DNA of 62,153 nucleotides from Blautia sp. (GCA_029257805.1 JARIAR010000018.1:1-62153), one strand, 5' to 3'; positions 22,229 through 31,679 are shown, numbered from the stretch's first letter. Notes: generated from the letters alone by a model not told the origin. A program made the numbers and translations.

Positions 22229-24559
22229 TTATTCAGATAAATATAAATTTACTTGCGCGGCTGCATTTTTTACTGCTTCTTCTACCGTACTTTCTCCTTT
22301 CATGAAGGATACACCTGCATCCATGACTGCACGCAAAATAATTTTATTTTCTTTTGCCGGCTGTTTTAATGTTTTTCCAAGCTCCTGGATACTTTGAATC
22401 ACTTCTTCCCCAGGCTGTCTGATCTGTAATTCAACATATTGATCTGTCATGCCATCATAACTTCCAGCTGTTGATATCGTTTCTCCAGCTTTAAAATTTC
22501 CCATCCAGTATGAAACATCCTCATAAACGGACTTTCTTACAGGAAGTCCATTTGACATACCTGTTTTTTGACCTTCCTCACTAAATAAAAATTTCACAAA
22601 TTTTTCTGCTGCTTCTTTTTGACGAGCTTTCGCACTGATTCCCACAAGCTTACATGGTACAAAAACATTTTGGTTCTGTCCATTCCATAACTTTCCTGCA
22701 AGATTTTCATTTTGTATTTCCACCGAATTCACAGAAGCAAGATCAAATGTAGAATAAATTCCACCTGCCCCTAAAAGACTACCTCCATCTATCATACTTG
22801 TACTTCCTATGCCAAACTGTGAAAAAATCTGGTCGTTGTTTTCCTCTTCTGGATTGATTTCATATACCTTTATAAATTCATCTGCTGCTGATTTTGAACT
22901 TTGATAAATACGTTCTGCCTGCTGCAAAAACTCCGTAACTGCTTCCGTATTTAATGTGTTATCTGCCTTTATCCATGCAGACATATTTACAGATGCAAGA
23001 TTATTTAAAAACATTCGGGGCTTAATTACACTTTGCATTGGCAAAAATCCTTTTGAATATTCTTCCTTATGACTTTCCACTACATCTGCTAACGATGTGA
23101 GATCTTTTATTTTCTCTACATCTTCTTTTCTTCCCTGCACATATGGAATTCCAAATTTAACCGGCATTTCATAAATCGCCCCGTCCTCCGATTGATAAGG
23201 TTCCATAATATTATCCAGAATATCTGCATCTTTCAAAATCCCGCTTAAATCTTGAAGCATTCCTTTTTCAATATAGGTTCTTTCCGGTATTCCATCCAGA
23301 AACAAAATGTCTGGTCCTTTTCCAGCCATAATCTCCGTATTCAATGCTTTCAGAGCATCTGTTTCTGTTATGGCATCCTCTCCTGACATTCCTGTTTCCA
23401 TTTTCACATAAATATCCGGATATTTTTTCTGAAATGCTGTAGCCACCTGAACGAAAAAAGGATCCTCTGTCAGTGCATATACGGAAAGTTCTACATCCGG
23501 AACTGCCGGTGTATCTTCAGAATATACATACTTATAAATTTTTCCGGAAGCATCCATTTGACTCATATCAGATACTGCCATATAGAAAGCTCCATCTTTC
23601 CCTTTTTGGAAGGAAGAAAATGAAATATCAGGAGAAGCAAATGAATTTAATTTTCCATCTACAACCTGCTCTACTATACTTCCCCCGGAAACATATCGAT
23701 AAATGCCATCATGACTTACATAAAAGAGACTGTCCATTTCATCTCCGGAAAGAAAAAGCAGATTATTTATACCCATTCCAACCACCATAAGGTTTGCAGG
23801 ATTAGAGGCAATGGATTTTGTTAAAGGGGTCTCATCCTCTAGCGGCTTTCCTGTTTTCAGATCATAATAATGGATACTTGTATCTACAACAGAAACCAGT
23901 TTATCTCCTACAGCAAAAAAGCTGTTTACATTACTTCCATCATCATACGTATTTACCACACTGCCATCCTCAGGATTGATTTCTTTAACCCCACTGCTGG
24001 AGGATAAAAGAAGCGTTCCTGCATCTGTAAATTCGCTCTGAAATACATATCCTCCCATTAATTCATTTAAATCTAATTCATGAACCTCTCCCTTTGATGA
24101 AATATAAAAATAATGTTCTACAAAATTATTCTGATCTTTCACTTCTGTTGCTGTTATAAAAACCCCTCCATCTTTTGCTAACTTTGTAATGGCTCCTATT
24201 TCCCAGTTTTTATTTACATCAATCATTTCAAAAAGATCTTTTTCTTCTTTCCATGTTTTTCCATCATCATTAGAAGAAGATACTTTGATCCGCGCCTCTT
24301 TATTCCTGTAGGCAATTTCAATACCGCCATCCTCGGTACACCTCATATCCGAAATCTGTTTACAATCTTCCGGTACTGATATATCTTTCTCCAGGTAACG
24401 ACCCATGATTTTTTCCTGGTTTTCTTCTTTTTCTAATTTTCCTATAGAATCTGTATTTTCTTCTTTTCCGCAACCTGCGATTCCAGATATACTCCCTATT
24501 GCCAGGCACACTCCCATGGCAGCTGCTGTTTTTCTTTTTTGCTTACGAAACCAATTCAT
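22229..24559 (-). CDS. Solute-binding lipoprotein with N-terminal beta-propeller-like domain
   Basis: The 776-residue exported lipoprotein has a lipobox ending GIAGC (Cys30). Residues of about 60-350 form a repetitive beta-rich region with an Asp-box (SNDDGKTW, 96-103) and several strand-turn repeats, consistent with a propeller. From about 355 to the end it is a family-1 extracellular solute-binding domain (VELSVYALTEDPF start, GPDILFLDG, AEKFVKFLFSEEGQKTG). Ordinary sugar-binding lipoproteins are about 420-550 residues, so the N-terminal part is an added module. It is the expected receptor for the MalF/MalG pair. AAGGAGG precedes the ATG. CTCTAA repeats lie just upstream in the divergent promoter region. 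Confidence 0.85.
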   Translation of the reverse strand: MNWFRKQKRKTAAAMGVCLAIGSISGIAGCGKEENTDSIGKLEKEENQEKIMGRYLEKDISVPEDCKQISDMRCTEDGGIEIAYRNKEARIKVSSSNDDGKTWKEEKDLFEMIDVNKNWEIGAITKLAKDGGVFITATEVKDQNNFVEHYFYISSKGEVHELDLNELMGGYVFQSEFTDAGTLLLSSSSGVKEINPEDGSVVNTYDDGSNVNSFFAVGDKLVSVVDTSIHYYDLKTGKPLEDETPLTKSIASNPANLMVVGMGINNLLFLSGDEMDSLFYVSHDGIYRYVSGGSIVEQVVDGKLNSFASPDISFSSFQKGKDGAFYMAVSDMSQMDASGKIYKYVYSEDTPAVPDVELSVYALTEDPFFVQVATAFQKKYPDIYVKMETGMSGEDAITETDALKALNTEIMAGKGPDILFLDGIPERTYIEKGMLQDLSGILKDADILDNIMEPYQSEDGAIYEMPVKFGIPYVQGRKEDVEKIKDLTSLADVVESHKEEYSKGFLPMQSVIKPRMFLNNLASVNMSAWIKADNTLNTEAVTEFLQQAERIYQSSKSAADEFIKVYEINPEEENNDQIFSQFGIGSTSMIDGGSLLGAGGIYSTFDLASVNSVEIQNENLAGKLWNGQNQNVFVPCKLVGISAKARQKEAAEKFVKFLFSEEGQKTGMSNGLPVRKSVYEDVSYWMGNFKAGETISTAGSYDGMTDQYVELQIRQPGEEVIQSIQELGKTLKQPAKENKIILRAVMDAGVSFMKGESTVEEAVKNAAAQVNLYLSE

Positions 24560-24606
24560 GTGTGATCCTCCTTATTTTTATTTACTTCATACCTTAACAG
24601 GCATAT

Positions 24607-24623
24607 CTCTAAAATTCCTCTAA
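24607..24623. promoter_or_regulatory. CTCTAA direct repeats, putative response-regulator box (solute-binding side)
   Basis: CTCTAA-N5-CTCTAA has the same 11-bp period as the copy at 21398-21414. It lies between the solute-binding gene (minus) and the kinase gene (plus). Confidence 0.6.
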
Positions 24624-24631
24624 GACGAAAT

Positions 24632-24665
24632 TTTAGAGATTTTTTTTAGAAACATATGGTATACT
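24632..24665 (+). promoter_or_regulatory. Promoter of the histidine-kinase gene with TTTAGA repeats
   Basis: TTTAGAG (24632), TTTAGA (24645) and TATGG-TATACT (-10 at 24660-24665) share every spacing with the response-regulator promoter. About four-fifths of the 34 positions are identical between the two. Confidence 0.7.
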
Positions 24666-24695
24666 CATTTTACAAATTTGCAAAGGAGAATCTTT

Positions 24696-25952
24696 ATGTT
24701 TCGCAAACTACATATACAAATGACACTTTTTTCCGGGGCTGTTACAAGTTCTATTTTAATACTCATGGCACTCTTCTGCCTGTTTGTTTCGGAAAAAAGT
24801 ATAAAACAAAATACTTATAACACATTTTCCAACAATGCCCGATCCTGTATTTCCTATTTAGAAAATGAAAATATCATTTCCCATGAATGGCTGATAGACG
24901 TTCAAAATACATATGGAATTTATGTTAAGGTTCAGGACAACGGATATCCTCTTTTTTTTAATAAACTTCACTTTACCCAAAAGGAAACAAATGCTTTTGC
25001 AATAGCTGAAAAAACAGCCATGGAAAGGGAAGGAATTAACCTTTCTCATCCCCATTCTGCAATTTTCTCCATAGAAAACTATTATGCTTATACTGCCATG
25101 ATAGAAAAAACGTCTCAACCTCATTTAAATGTTATGATTCTTTATCCGCTGAATTCTCTCAAGCATCAGCTTGCTTCTCAGCGCATTATTTTTTATACTA
25201 TTATTTCTTTTTCTATTTTGCTGCTTTTCATTTTTTCCTGGTTTTTTACAAAAAAAATGATACAGCCTTTAGAAAAAAACCATAAACAGCAAACGGAATT
25301 TATTGCTGCTGCCTCCCATGAACTCCGTTCTCCCCTTACTGTCATTTTGTCCAGCGTACAGGCCATTGAAAAATCATCCCCGGAAGAAGCTGCCCAGTTT
25401 TATTCTATGATCAAGACAGAAGGAAACCGTATGGCCCGGCTTATTGGAGATATGCTTTCGATTGCAAATGCTGATAACCACTCCTGGAAAGTTTTTTTCG
25501 CCCCCTGCGAACTGGATACTCTGCTTCTGGATACTTATGAAAAATATGAACATCTTATGAAAAAAAGAGGGCTGCAATTTTCTATTTCCCTTCCAGATTC
25601 TCCACTTCCGTCATGCAACTGTGATGCTTCCAGAATCACACAGGTACTTTCCATTCTGCTTGACAATGCCATGACATATGTTCCTGAAGGAAAAAAAGTT
25701 TCCCTTTCTCTTTCCTCTGATTCACGAAACTTTTACCTTTATGTAATCGATAACGGTCCCGGTATTTCCGAAAAAGAAAAAGCCTCCGTTTTTCAACGTT
25801 TTTACCGTGTAGATGAGTCCCGAAGCAATAAAGAACATTTTGGCCTTGGCCTTTGTATTGCACAGGAAATCCTCCACCTTCACAAAGGAAATCTAAAAGT
25901 TACCGATACACCCGGAGGTGGTGCCACATTTATTATTTCTCTTCCCAGATAA
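24696..25952 (+). CDS. Membrane sensor histidine kinase
   Basis: The 418-residue kinase has a transmembrane helix (about 11-31), an extracytoplasmic sensor of about 130 residues, a second helix (about 164-184), the H-box AAASHELRSPL (His208), the N-box LDNAMTYVPEG, the G1 box DNGPGIS and the G2 box FGLGLCIA. ATG at 24696 is used (AAAGGAG 7 nt upstream); a TTG six codons earlier overlaps that site. It is the cognate sensor for the response regulator encoded at 21495. The pair brackets the solute-binding gene, so the sensor may read ligand through that protein (inference). Confidence 0.95.
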   Translation: MFRKLHIQMTLFSGAVTSSILILMALFCLFVSEKSIKQNTYNTFSNNARSCISYLENENIISHEWLIDVQNTYGIYVKVQDNGYPLFFNKLHFTQKETNAFAIAEKTAMEREGINLSHPHSAIFSIENYYAYTAMIEKTSQPHLNVMILYPLNSLKHQLASQRIIFYTIISFSILLLFIFSWFFTKKMIQPLEKNHKQQTEFIAAASHELRSPLTVILSSVQAIEKSSPEEAAQFYSMIKTEGNRMARLIGDMLSIANADNHSWKVFFAPCELDTLLLDTYEKYEHLMKKRGLQFSISLPDSPLPSCNCDASRITQVLSILLDNAMTYVPEGKKVSLSLSSDSRNFYLYVIDNGPGISEKEKASVFQRFYRVDESRSNKEHFGLGLCIAQEILHLHKGNLKVTDTPGGGATFIISLPR

Positions 25953-25985
25953 AATCCTTTTCTATAATAAAACAGCTCCATATCT

Positions 25986-26015
25986 GAAAATGGAGTGGCA
26001 ATTCACTCCATTTTC
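25986..26015. terminator. Bidirectional terminator between kinase and MacB permease genes
   Basis: The 12-bp arms GAAAATGGAGTG (25986-25997) and CACTCCATTTTC (26004-26015) have a 6-nt loop between the two convergent genes. Confidence 0.8.
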
Positions 26016-26047
26016 GATACAGAGCCTGTTATTAAAAAACAAATCTT

Positions 26048-27322
26048 TTATTCACTTCTCAATGCATCTATCGGATTTAAATTAGCTGCTTTTACAGAAG
26101 GCAGCAATCCAAAAATTACGCCGATCAACATGGAGAACACAACTGAACCAACAATAGCCGGAAGGCTGATTGCAGTAGGTGCTCCTGAAACATTCGCCAC
26201 AATTTTTGAAAGACCTATTCCGGATATGACACCAATTAAACCTCCAATACTTGTAAGAACAGATGCCTCTGTAAGAAACTGTGCAAGAATCGTTTTCTTT
26301 CTTGCTCCAATTGCCTTTTTCAGACCAATTTCTTTTGTACGTTCTGTGACAGATACCAGCATAATATTCATAACACCGATTCCTCCTACAAGAAGAGAAA
26401 TACTTGCAATCCATAAAAGCTGCTGATTTGTACTTTCGCTTAACTTCTGAAGGCTTTTTACTCGTTCCATAACATCGTCTGCTTTATATGCAATCTTTGT
26501 ACTTCCCGAAGAATTCTGCCCATCTGAAATTCCAGAATTCAAAATATCTTCTGCTGCCTTTCCTGCAGAACTCATATTATCTGTACTATCCGCCTTAATG
26601 ATAACATTTTCCGGCTCATCAAATTTAAATGCTACCGGCCAGGATGTATTAGGAATCATAACACATCCTGTGATTTCCTGATGAAACTCATCATACTGGG
26701 CAAGATTTTCAATTTTAGGCATATAATCTTCTTTTAATTTTAAAATCCCCACAACTGTAAAAGGCTCCTGTCCAACTTCAATGGTTTTCCCAATGGGATT
26801 TTCTCCTTCAAAAAGATTTTCTGCTGCATTTGTATCTACAAGCGCTACCTTTGAAAAATTATTATAATCCTTCTTAACAAACCCTCTTCCCATCAAAACA
26901 GTATAATCACATGTATCTAAATAGTTTTCGTCAATCCCAAAAACTTTCCCGCCTTGGAAACTTGTATTTTTATAATATACACTGCTTGTATAACTTCTAC
27001 TGTAAAAAAAAGTAGCATTTTTTACATTTTCCAGTTTTCTTACTTCTTCTTTTTGTTCTTTTGTTAAAAGAGGAGGCTGCTGATTTCCATTCATGCCGCC
27101 AAATTCCGCATCATATGGATTATCGCCTTCTTTTAATATAATGTCCACAGTATTATTTCCGGAACCGATCAAATCTTCTTTAATCTGTTCACTTGTTCCT
27201 TTGATGGTGGAAACAATCGCAATGATAGATGCAATACCTATAATAATTCCTAACATGGTCAGAAAAGATCGCATTTTATGTGACCATATTCCCTGAAATG
27301 CCAGGCGTATATTTTCAAACAT
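26048..27322 (-). CDS. MacB/FtsX-type ABC transporter permease
   Basis: The 424-residue permease has an N-terminal helix (KMRSFLTMLGIIIGIASIIAIVST), a MacB periplasmic core of about 230 residues, and three C-terminal helices with the FtsX-domain signature (GGIGVMNIMLVSVTERTKEIGLKKAIGARK). It works with the LolD/MacB-like ATPase encoded upstream. AAGGAG precedes the ATG. It is last in the four-gene operon adaptor 1-ATPase-adaptor 2-permease. Members export peptides or act in mechanotransmission; the substrate here is unknown. Confidence 0.93.
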   Translation of the reverse strand: MFENIRLAFQGIWSHKMRSFLTMLGIIIGIASIIAIVSTIKGTSEQIKEDLIGSGNNTVDIILKEGDNPYDAEFGGMNGNQQPPLLTKEQKEEVRKLENVKNATFFYSRSYTSSVYYKNTSFQGGKVFGIDENYLDTCDYTVLMGRGFVKKDYNNFSKVALVDTNAAENLFEGENPIGKTIEVGQEPFTVVGILKLKEDYMPKIENLAQYDEFHQEITGCVMIPNTSWPVAFKFDEPENVIIKADSTDNMSSAGKAAEDILNSGISDGQNSSGSTKIAYKADDVMERVKSLQKLSESTNQQLLWIASISLLVGGIGVMNIMLVSVTERTKEIGLKKAIGARKKTILAQFLTEASVLTSIGGLIGVISGIGLSKIVANVSGAPTAISLPAIVGSVVFSMLIGVIFGLLPSVKAANLNPIDALRSE

Positions 27323-27339
27323 AAAATTCTTCTCCTTTC

Positions 27340-29328
27340 TTAAAAACCATACATTTCTTCCAGCGTTCCCTCTTTTGTTTTTGCGCCTTCTTTCACTGCA
27401 TCTCCATACGGAAATGCAATGTAATCTTCTCTGCTGATTCCATCTTTTATCATAATATTGTAACCACCGTCAACGCTGGCGCCAAGAGTAACCGGCTGTT
27501 TCTTCAAAATTCCGTTTTCTGCTTTATATACATAGCTTTTGCCATCTTCTGTACGAACAAATGCCTTTGATATAATGATCAGATTTGTATCTGTAACATC
27601 CTCGTTCAGCATAATATTCAACCAGCTGTCTTCCCCTACCTGTACGGTTTTATCCGGAATGGAAGCCGTGAAATTATAATAGGAAACATTTGGATTTCCT
27701 TCTCCCATATAATTTCCATCTCCACTAACAGGATACTCAGACACATCCATTACTTCCGCATCAAACTCACCGCTGTCATAGCTGGAACATGTTAAGATAG
27801 TTCCCTCTTTTACCTTATCAAGAAGAAGTTCGCTTACCTGTCCTCTTACATAATATCCTTCTTTACTTTTTACTTTCAGGAATGCATCCTGTGTTGATTT
27901 TCCTGTTACAGGATCTCCTACATAAGCGACTGTTCCATCCAGCTTACTATATATCTCCTGATTGTTCATTTTCTTTTCCAGTTTTGTAATATTCAAATTA
28001 CTTGTCTGAAGATCCAGCTTCAAACTGGCAATTCTCTTTTTCTGAATCTTAATGGCTTCCTCTCTGGATATTGTGACCTGTGGACTTCCACCATCTCCAG
28101 GATCCCCATCGTCTCCGCCCTGGTTATCTTCTTCATAATGAGAAGCTTCTTCCAATGTCAGTTCCGTTTCCGCAAACATATAAACCGGTTTCGAAAGAAG
28201 GCTTCCATCTATGTAATAATATCCAATACAGGATTGTTTTCTGTCCTGAAAATCACTAACTGTATCTGCCTGATGGAATTCAAGCTGGAACCAGCTTCCA
28301 CTCTGGCTTAGTTTTTCTGTACCATCCTGACTGTAACCTGCCATCTTATTAAAGAAAGAACCGAGTACTTTTACTTTTCCTTTAGCACTGCTGCAAAGAA
28401 ATACATAAGGATCCTCTTTTGTTCCTGTACCGGTAAAAGGCTCTGTATCATAATCCAGCGTCATGTAAAAAGGTGCCTCTCCATCAGAAAGACCATTTAC
28501 TTTAGACGGATCTAAAACATCCGGTGTGGGTGTTGGCTCTCCAGGCTGTGGTGTCAGATTCGGATCTGACGGTTCTTCCTCTCCGGAACTTAAATCCCCG
28601 GTTCCAGATTCATCATATATTACATCTCCACTCTGAATGCTGCCCTGTGTTTCTGTATGTTCATTTCCGGAAGACAAAGAATCTTCTTCATTTAATACAG
28701 GTGCCTGTTCCTGAGGTATGGTTTCACTCTGGGAAGAATCTTCTTCAAAAGTTTCTCCTGCATCTAAAATCGTAGCCATTATTGGAAACGAAACAGCAGT
28801 TGCTACATACATCCCATTTCGATCTGTTCTCAAAGCCTGTTCGCCTACAGGCTCCATATCGTCTGTTGTGTTTTTATCTCCACCCAGATTATCTGCATCA
28901 ATCGGATTCTGATCCGTTTCTTCCACAGGGCCACCATTTAAAAGACTGTTTAACCGGTTTACTGACTTATTTAAATCCTGCTCTAATTTTTTATTTTTCA
29001 GTTTTGCAATATTTAATTCCATTTCTACAAGCGTCATATCAAACGAAATCAGTTTATCCCCTTTTTTTACAGTATCTCCCTTCTGCACATACACATCCTG
29101 TACAATAATGTCCTTATCGATTTTTATATTCTGGGAAACACTTGTGGCAATTTGTCCCTGCAAAGTTGTACTTGGCATATAATAGTTACTGGCAATACTT
29201 CCTACATTCACAACCATTACATCTTTTTGATTTTTCTTTTTCATGTAAGACAAACTTCCTGCCACACCGCCTATAACCAGAGAAACTGCAAGAACAATTA
29301 TAATAACTTTTTTCATTATGTTTCGCAT
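27340..29328 (-). CDS. MacA/HlyD-type adaptor with a large insertion in its hairpin
   Basis: This 662-residue membrane-fusion protein has an N-terminal anchor helix, a first lipoyl half (VYVQKGDTVKKGDKLISF) and an ascending coiled coil (to about 130). About 280 residues are then inserted at the position of the hairpin tip: an acidic, Pro/Ser/Thr-rich linker (PTPTPDV region) and a compact region of roughly 110 residues with aromatic strands (FYMTLDYDTEPFTGTGTKED, SWFQLEFHQ, CIGYYYIDGS). The descending coiled coil (REEAIKIQKKRIASLKLDL), second lipoyl half and barrel follow. Usual adaptors are about 350-450 residues. Its start is 4 nt after the ATPase stop. Confidence 0.85.
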   Translation of the reverse strand: MRNIMKKVIIIVLAVSLVIGGVAGSLSYMKKKNQKDVMVVNVGSIASNYYMPSTTLQGQIATSVSQNIKIDKDIIVQDVYVQKGDTVKKGDKLISFDMTLVEMELNIAKLKNKKLEQDLNKSVNRLNSLLNGGPVEETDQNPIDADNLGGDKNTTDDMEPVGEQALRTDRNGMYVATAVSFPIMATILDAGETFEEDSSQSETIPQEQAPVLNEEDSLSSGNEHTETQGSIQSGDVIYDESGTGDLSSGEEEPSDPNLTPQPGEPTPTPDVLDPSKVNGLSDGEAPFYMTLDYDTEPFTGTGTKEDPYVFLCSSAKGKVKVLGSFFNKMAGYSQDGTEKLSQSGSWFQLEFHQADTVSDFQDRKQSCIGYYYIDGSLLSKPVYMFAETELTLEEASHYEEDNQGGDDGDPGDGGSPQVTISREEAIKIQKKRIASLKLDLQTSNLNITKLEKKMNNQEIYSKLDGTVAYVGDPVTGKSTQDAFLKVKSKEGYYVRGQVSELLLDKVKEGTILTCSSYDSGEFDAEVMDVSEYPVSGDGNYMGEGNPNVSYYNFTASIPDKTVQVGEDSWLNIMLNEDVTDTNLIIISKAFVRTEDGKSYVYKAENGILKKQPVTLGASVDGGYNIMIKDGISREDYIAFPYGDAVKEGAKTKEGTLEEMYGF

Positions 29329-29332
29329 TTTC

Positions 29333-30004
29333 TTACCTCTTTTCCTTCAGCTCTCCATCCCGTATCATTACCACTCTCTTGGCATGTGCTGCAATATCCG
29401 GATCATGCGTAATCATAAGCACGGATACTCCTTCGTCATTCAGTCTTTGAAAGAGATCCATAACCTGTGCACCTGACTTACTGTCCAAAGCCCCAGTCGG
29501 CTCATCTGCCAGAAGCAACTTGGGATTATTTACGATGGCTCTGGCAATTGCCACTCTCTGCATTTGTCCACCTGATAACTGATTTGGACGAAAGTTCACA
29601 CGCTCCGACAATCCAACTCTCTCAAGTGCTTTTAAAGCTCGTATTTTACGCTCTTTTTTTGGCACTTTTGCATAATTCAGAGGCATCTCCACATTTGCAA
29701 GTGCTGTCTGTCTTGGGAGAAGATGAAAACTCTGAAATACAAAGCCGATTTTATTTAAACGTAAATCTGACATTTCGTTTTCAGAACAAGAACTTATGTC
29801 CTGTCCATCCAGGATAAATGTTCCTTTTGTAGCCTGATCCAGGCACCCTATAATATTCATAAGAGTTGTTTTTCCTGATCCGGAAGGACCCATGATTGCC
29901 ACATATTCTCCTTCTTCCATGGAAAAATTTACATCTTTTAGAACCGGAACATTCATTTTCCCCTGCTGATATTCTTTATATATCCCCTTTAAATCTAAAA
30001 TCAT
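29333..30004 (-). CDS. MacB/LolD-type ABC transporter ATPase
   Basis: The 223-residue ATPase has Walker A GPSGSGKTT (near 39-47), Q-loop in VFQSFHLLPRQT, signature LSGGQMQRVAIARA, Walker B LLLADEPTGALD and the H-loop in MITHDPDIA. It powers the MacB permease two genes downstream. AAAGGAG lies 9 nt before the ATG. The gene is sandwiched between two adaptor genes. Confidence 0.96.
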   Translation of the reverse strand: MILDLKGIYKEYQQGKMNVPVLKDVNFSMEEGEYVAIMGPSGSGKTTLMNIIGCLDQATKGTFILDGQDISSCSENEMSDLRLNKIGFVFQSFHLLPRQTALANVEMPLNYAKVPKKERKIRALKALERVGLSERVNFRPNQLSGGQMQRVAIARAIVNNPKLLLADEPTGALDSKSGAQVMDLFQRLNDEGVSVLMITHDPDIAAHAKRVVMIRDGELKEKR

Positions 30005-30035
30005 GCGAAAGGCTCTCCTTTGTTTTATCTGTCAT

Positions 30036-31463
30036 CTACTCTGCAGGAACAAGATCTTCCTCTCCGGAAAAATCCGGATTCATATCTACACCACTTTCAT
30101 CGTACTCTGAAGATTCCGCTCCTTCTTCATAAGAATCCATTTCTCCCATCTGCTCTTCCGAAATTTCTTCCTTACTCATATCTTCTGACGGTTCTTCCAT
30201 AGATGATCTCATCGTCTGCTCACTGCTGCCAACTTTCACGGACATACCTTCCTTCAATTTTGATGAAGGGAACGCAATACAGTCTTCCATAGTAAGTCCG
30301 TCTACAATTTCATACTCAAACAGATTTTCATCATATTTTCCAAGCGTTACGCTTCTCTTTTCCAAATGCATCTTTTCATCTGCAACCCATACATATGGAT
30401 CTTCTTTGTCCACATCTGCAATAAAGAAATCACTGAGCCATAATCCATCTTTTTTATCTTCCTGCCCCTGATTTGGCTCTATGTAGACATGCTGCCCCAA
30501 CATAAGGCCTTCCGAAGTTTCCAATTGTACATAAAACGGATAGGAACTTGAGGAAGTCTGCTCATCACCACTGCTGTCCATCATCCCCATGTACATATTG
30601 TTCTTATTATCAGAAGAGGCATTTTCCTGATCCACATTTCCCATGGTTCCTTTCCAGATCTTTGTTTCGTCTGCCCTGGAACGGATAATAACCGGTTCTC
30701 CCGGTATAATACTCTGTCTGTTTAATTCATTTACTTTTCCTTTTACACGATAAGCACCTGTACTTAATATCGTAAGAAAGGCTCCATTTTCTGTACCTTC
30801 TCCACCAGGCATATAAGATCCGGTATCTTCTACCATAACATCTTCTACAGAATCCGATTCTTCCGTATTCATTTTAGACGTATCTATTTTCTGAATCACA
30901 CCGTCAATATCACTTCTTACTTCTGTATTAGACGTCGCATTTTCCAGTTTCTGAATTTCTGAGGCTTTCTTTTTCTGATCATACTCATTTTTCTTGAGGT
31001 TCATTTTATTTGTCTCAATCTCAATGGTATATGATAACTGGTTATCTGCAGCAGCCTTTTTTTTCTCTTTTTCCAAAGCTACTATCTGATCTGCAATATT
31101 CGATGCTTCATTTTTTAATCTTTCAAAATCCAGTCTTGCTGCCTGAAGATCCTCCTGAATACTGCTTAGATCATATTCAAAAAGAAGCTGGCCTTGCTTT
31201 ACTTCTTCACCAACTTTTACTTTTACTTCTTTTACTTTTCTTCCATTTTCAATCTTTACCTCTACTGTATCCTGCGGTTCTACAACACCTGCATAACGAT
31301 TTTGTATACCAAGTGTATTTCCCATTAGTGTACCTATTTCTGATACATACACGGTATCTTTCCCGGAATTCTGTACCTGACTATTATTATAATAATACCA
31401 GCCGCCTGCACCTGCCGCTATTACAATTACAACTCCACCGACAATCAAAAAACTTTTTTTCAT
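30036..31463 (-). CDS. MacA/HlyD-type adaptor with acidic C-terminal tail
   Basis: The 475-residue adaptor has an N-terminal anchor (about 3-22), a lipoyl-like half (VKVGEEVKQGQLLFEYDLS), a coiled-coil hairpin (about 100-190), an acidic insert, a barrel and a membrane-proximal domain. The last 60 residues are almost entirely Glu/Asp/Ser (EEPSEDMSKEEISEEQMG onward), likely disordered. It opens the operon, with TTGGAGG upstream of the ATG. Two different adaptors for one permease suggest a hetero-oligomeric channel or alternative partners. Confidence 0.88.
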   Translation of the reverse strand: MKKSFLIVGGVVIVIAAGAGGWYYYNNSQVQNSGKDTVYVSEIGTLMGNTLGIQNRYAGVVEPQDTVEVKIENGRKVKEVKVKVGEEVKQGQLLFEYDLSSIQEDLQAARLDFERLKNEASNIADQIVALEKEKKKAAADNQLSYTIEIETNKMNLKKNEYDQKKKASEIQKLENATSNTEVRSDIDGVIQKIDTSKMNTEESDSVEDVMVEDTGSYMPGGEGTENGAFLTILSTGAYRVKGKVNELNRQSIIPGEPVIIRSRADETKIWKGTMGNVDQENASSDNKNNMYMGMMDSSGDEQTSSSSYPFYVQLETSEGLMLGQHVYIEPNQGQEDKKDGLWLSDFFIADVDKEDPYVWVADEKMHLEKRSVTLGKYDENLFEYEIVDGLTMEDCIAFPSSKLKEGMSVKVGSSEQTMRSSMEEPSEDMSKEEISEEQMGEMDSYEEGAESSEYDESGVDMNPDFSGEEDLVPAE

Positions 31464-31617
31464 GATTGACCTCCAATGCTACATTCCTACAATTTAAAAT
31501 TTGCATCCTTATCATAACAGATTCCTTAGCAAAATAAAAGTCTCTCCCAAAATCACTGCAAATTTCACAAAATTTTTATTGTTAATTTATAAAAAACGTA
31601 TATATTTTAATGCTTTT

Positions 31618-31646
31618 TTGACTTTTTATACATTATCTGGTAAAAT
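31618..31646 (+). promoter_or_regulatory. Promoter of the duplicated-domain lipoprotein gene
   Basis: Plus-strand TTGACT (31618-31623), a 17-bp spacer and TAAAAT (31641-31646) lie 33 nt upstream of the ATG. Confidence 0.75.
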
Positions 31647-31679
31647 GGGTAGGAATAATTTGGAAAGGAAAGAACTCTT

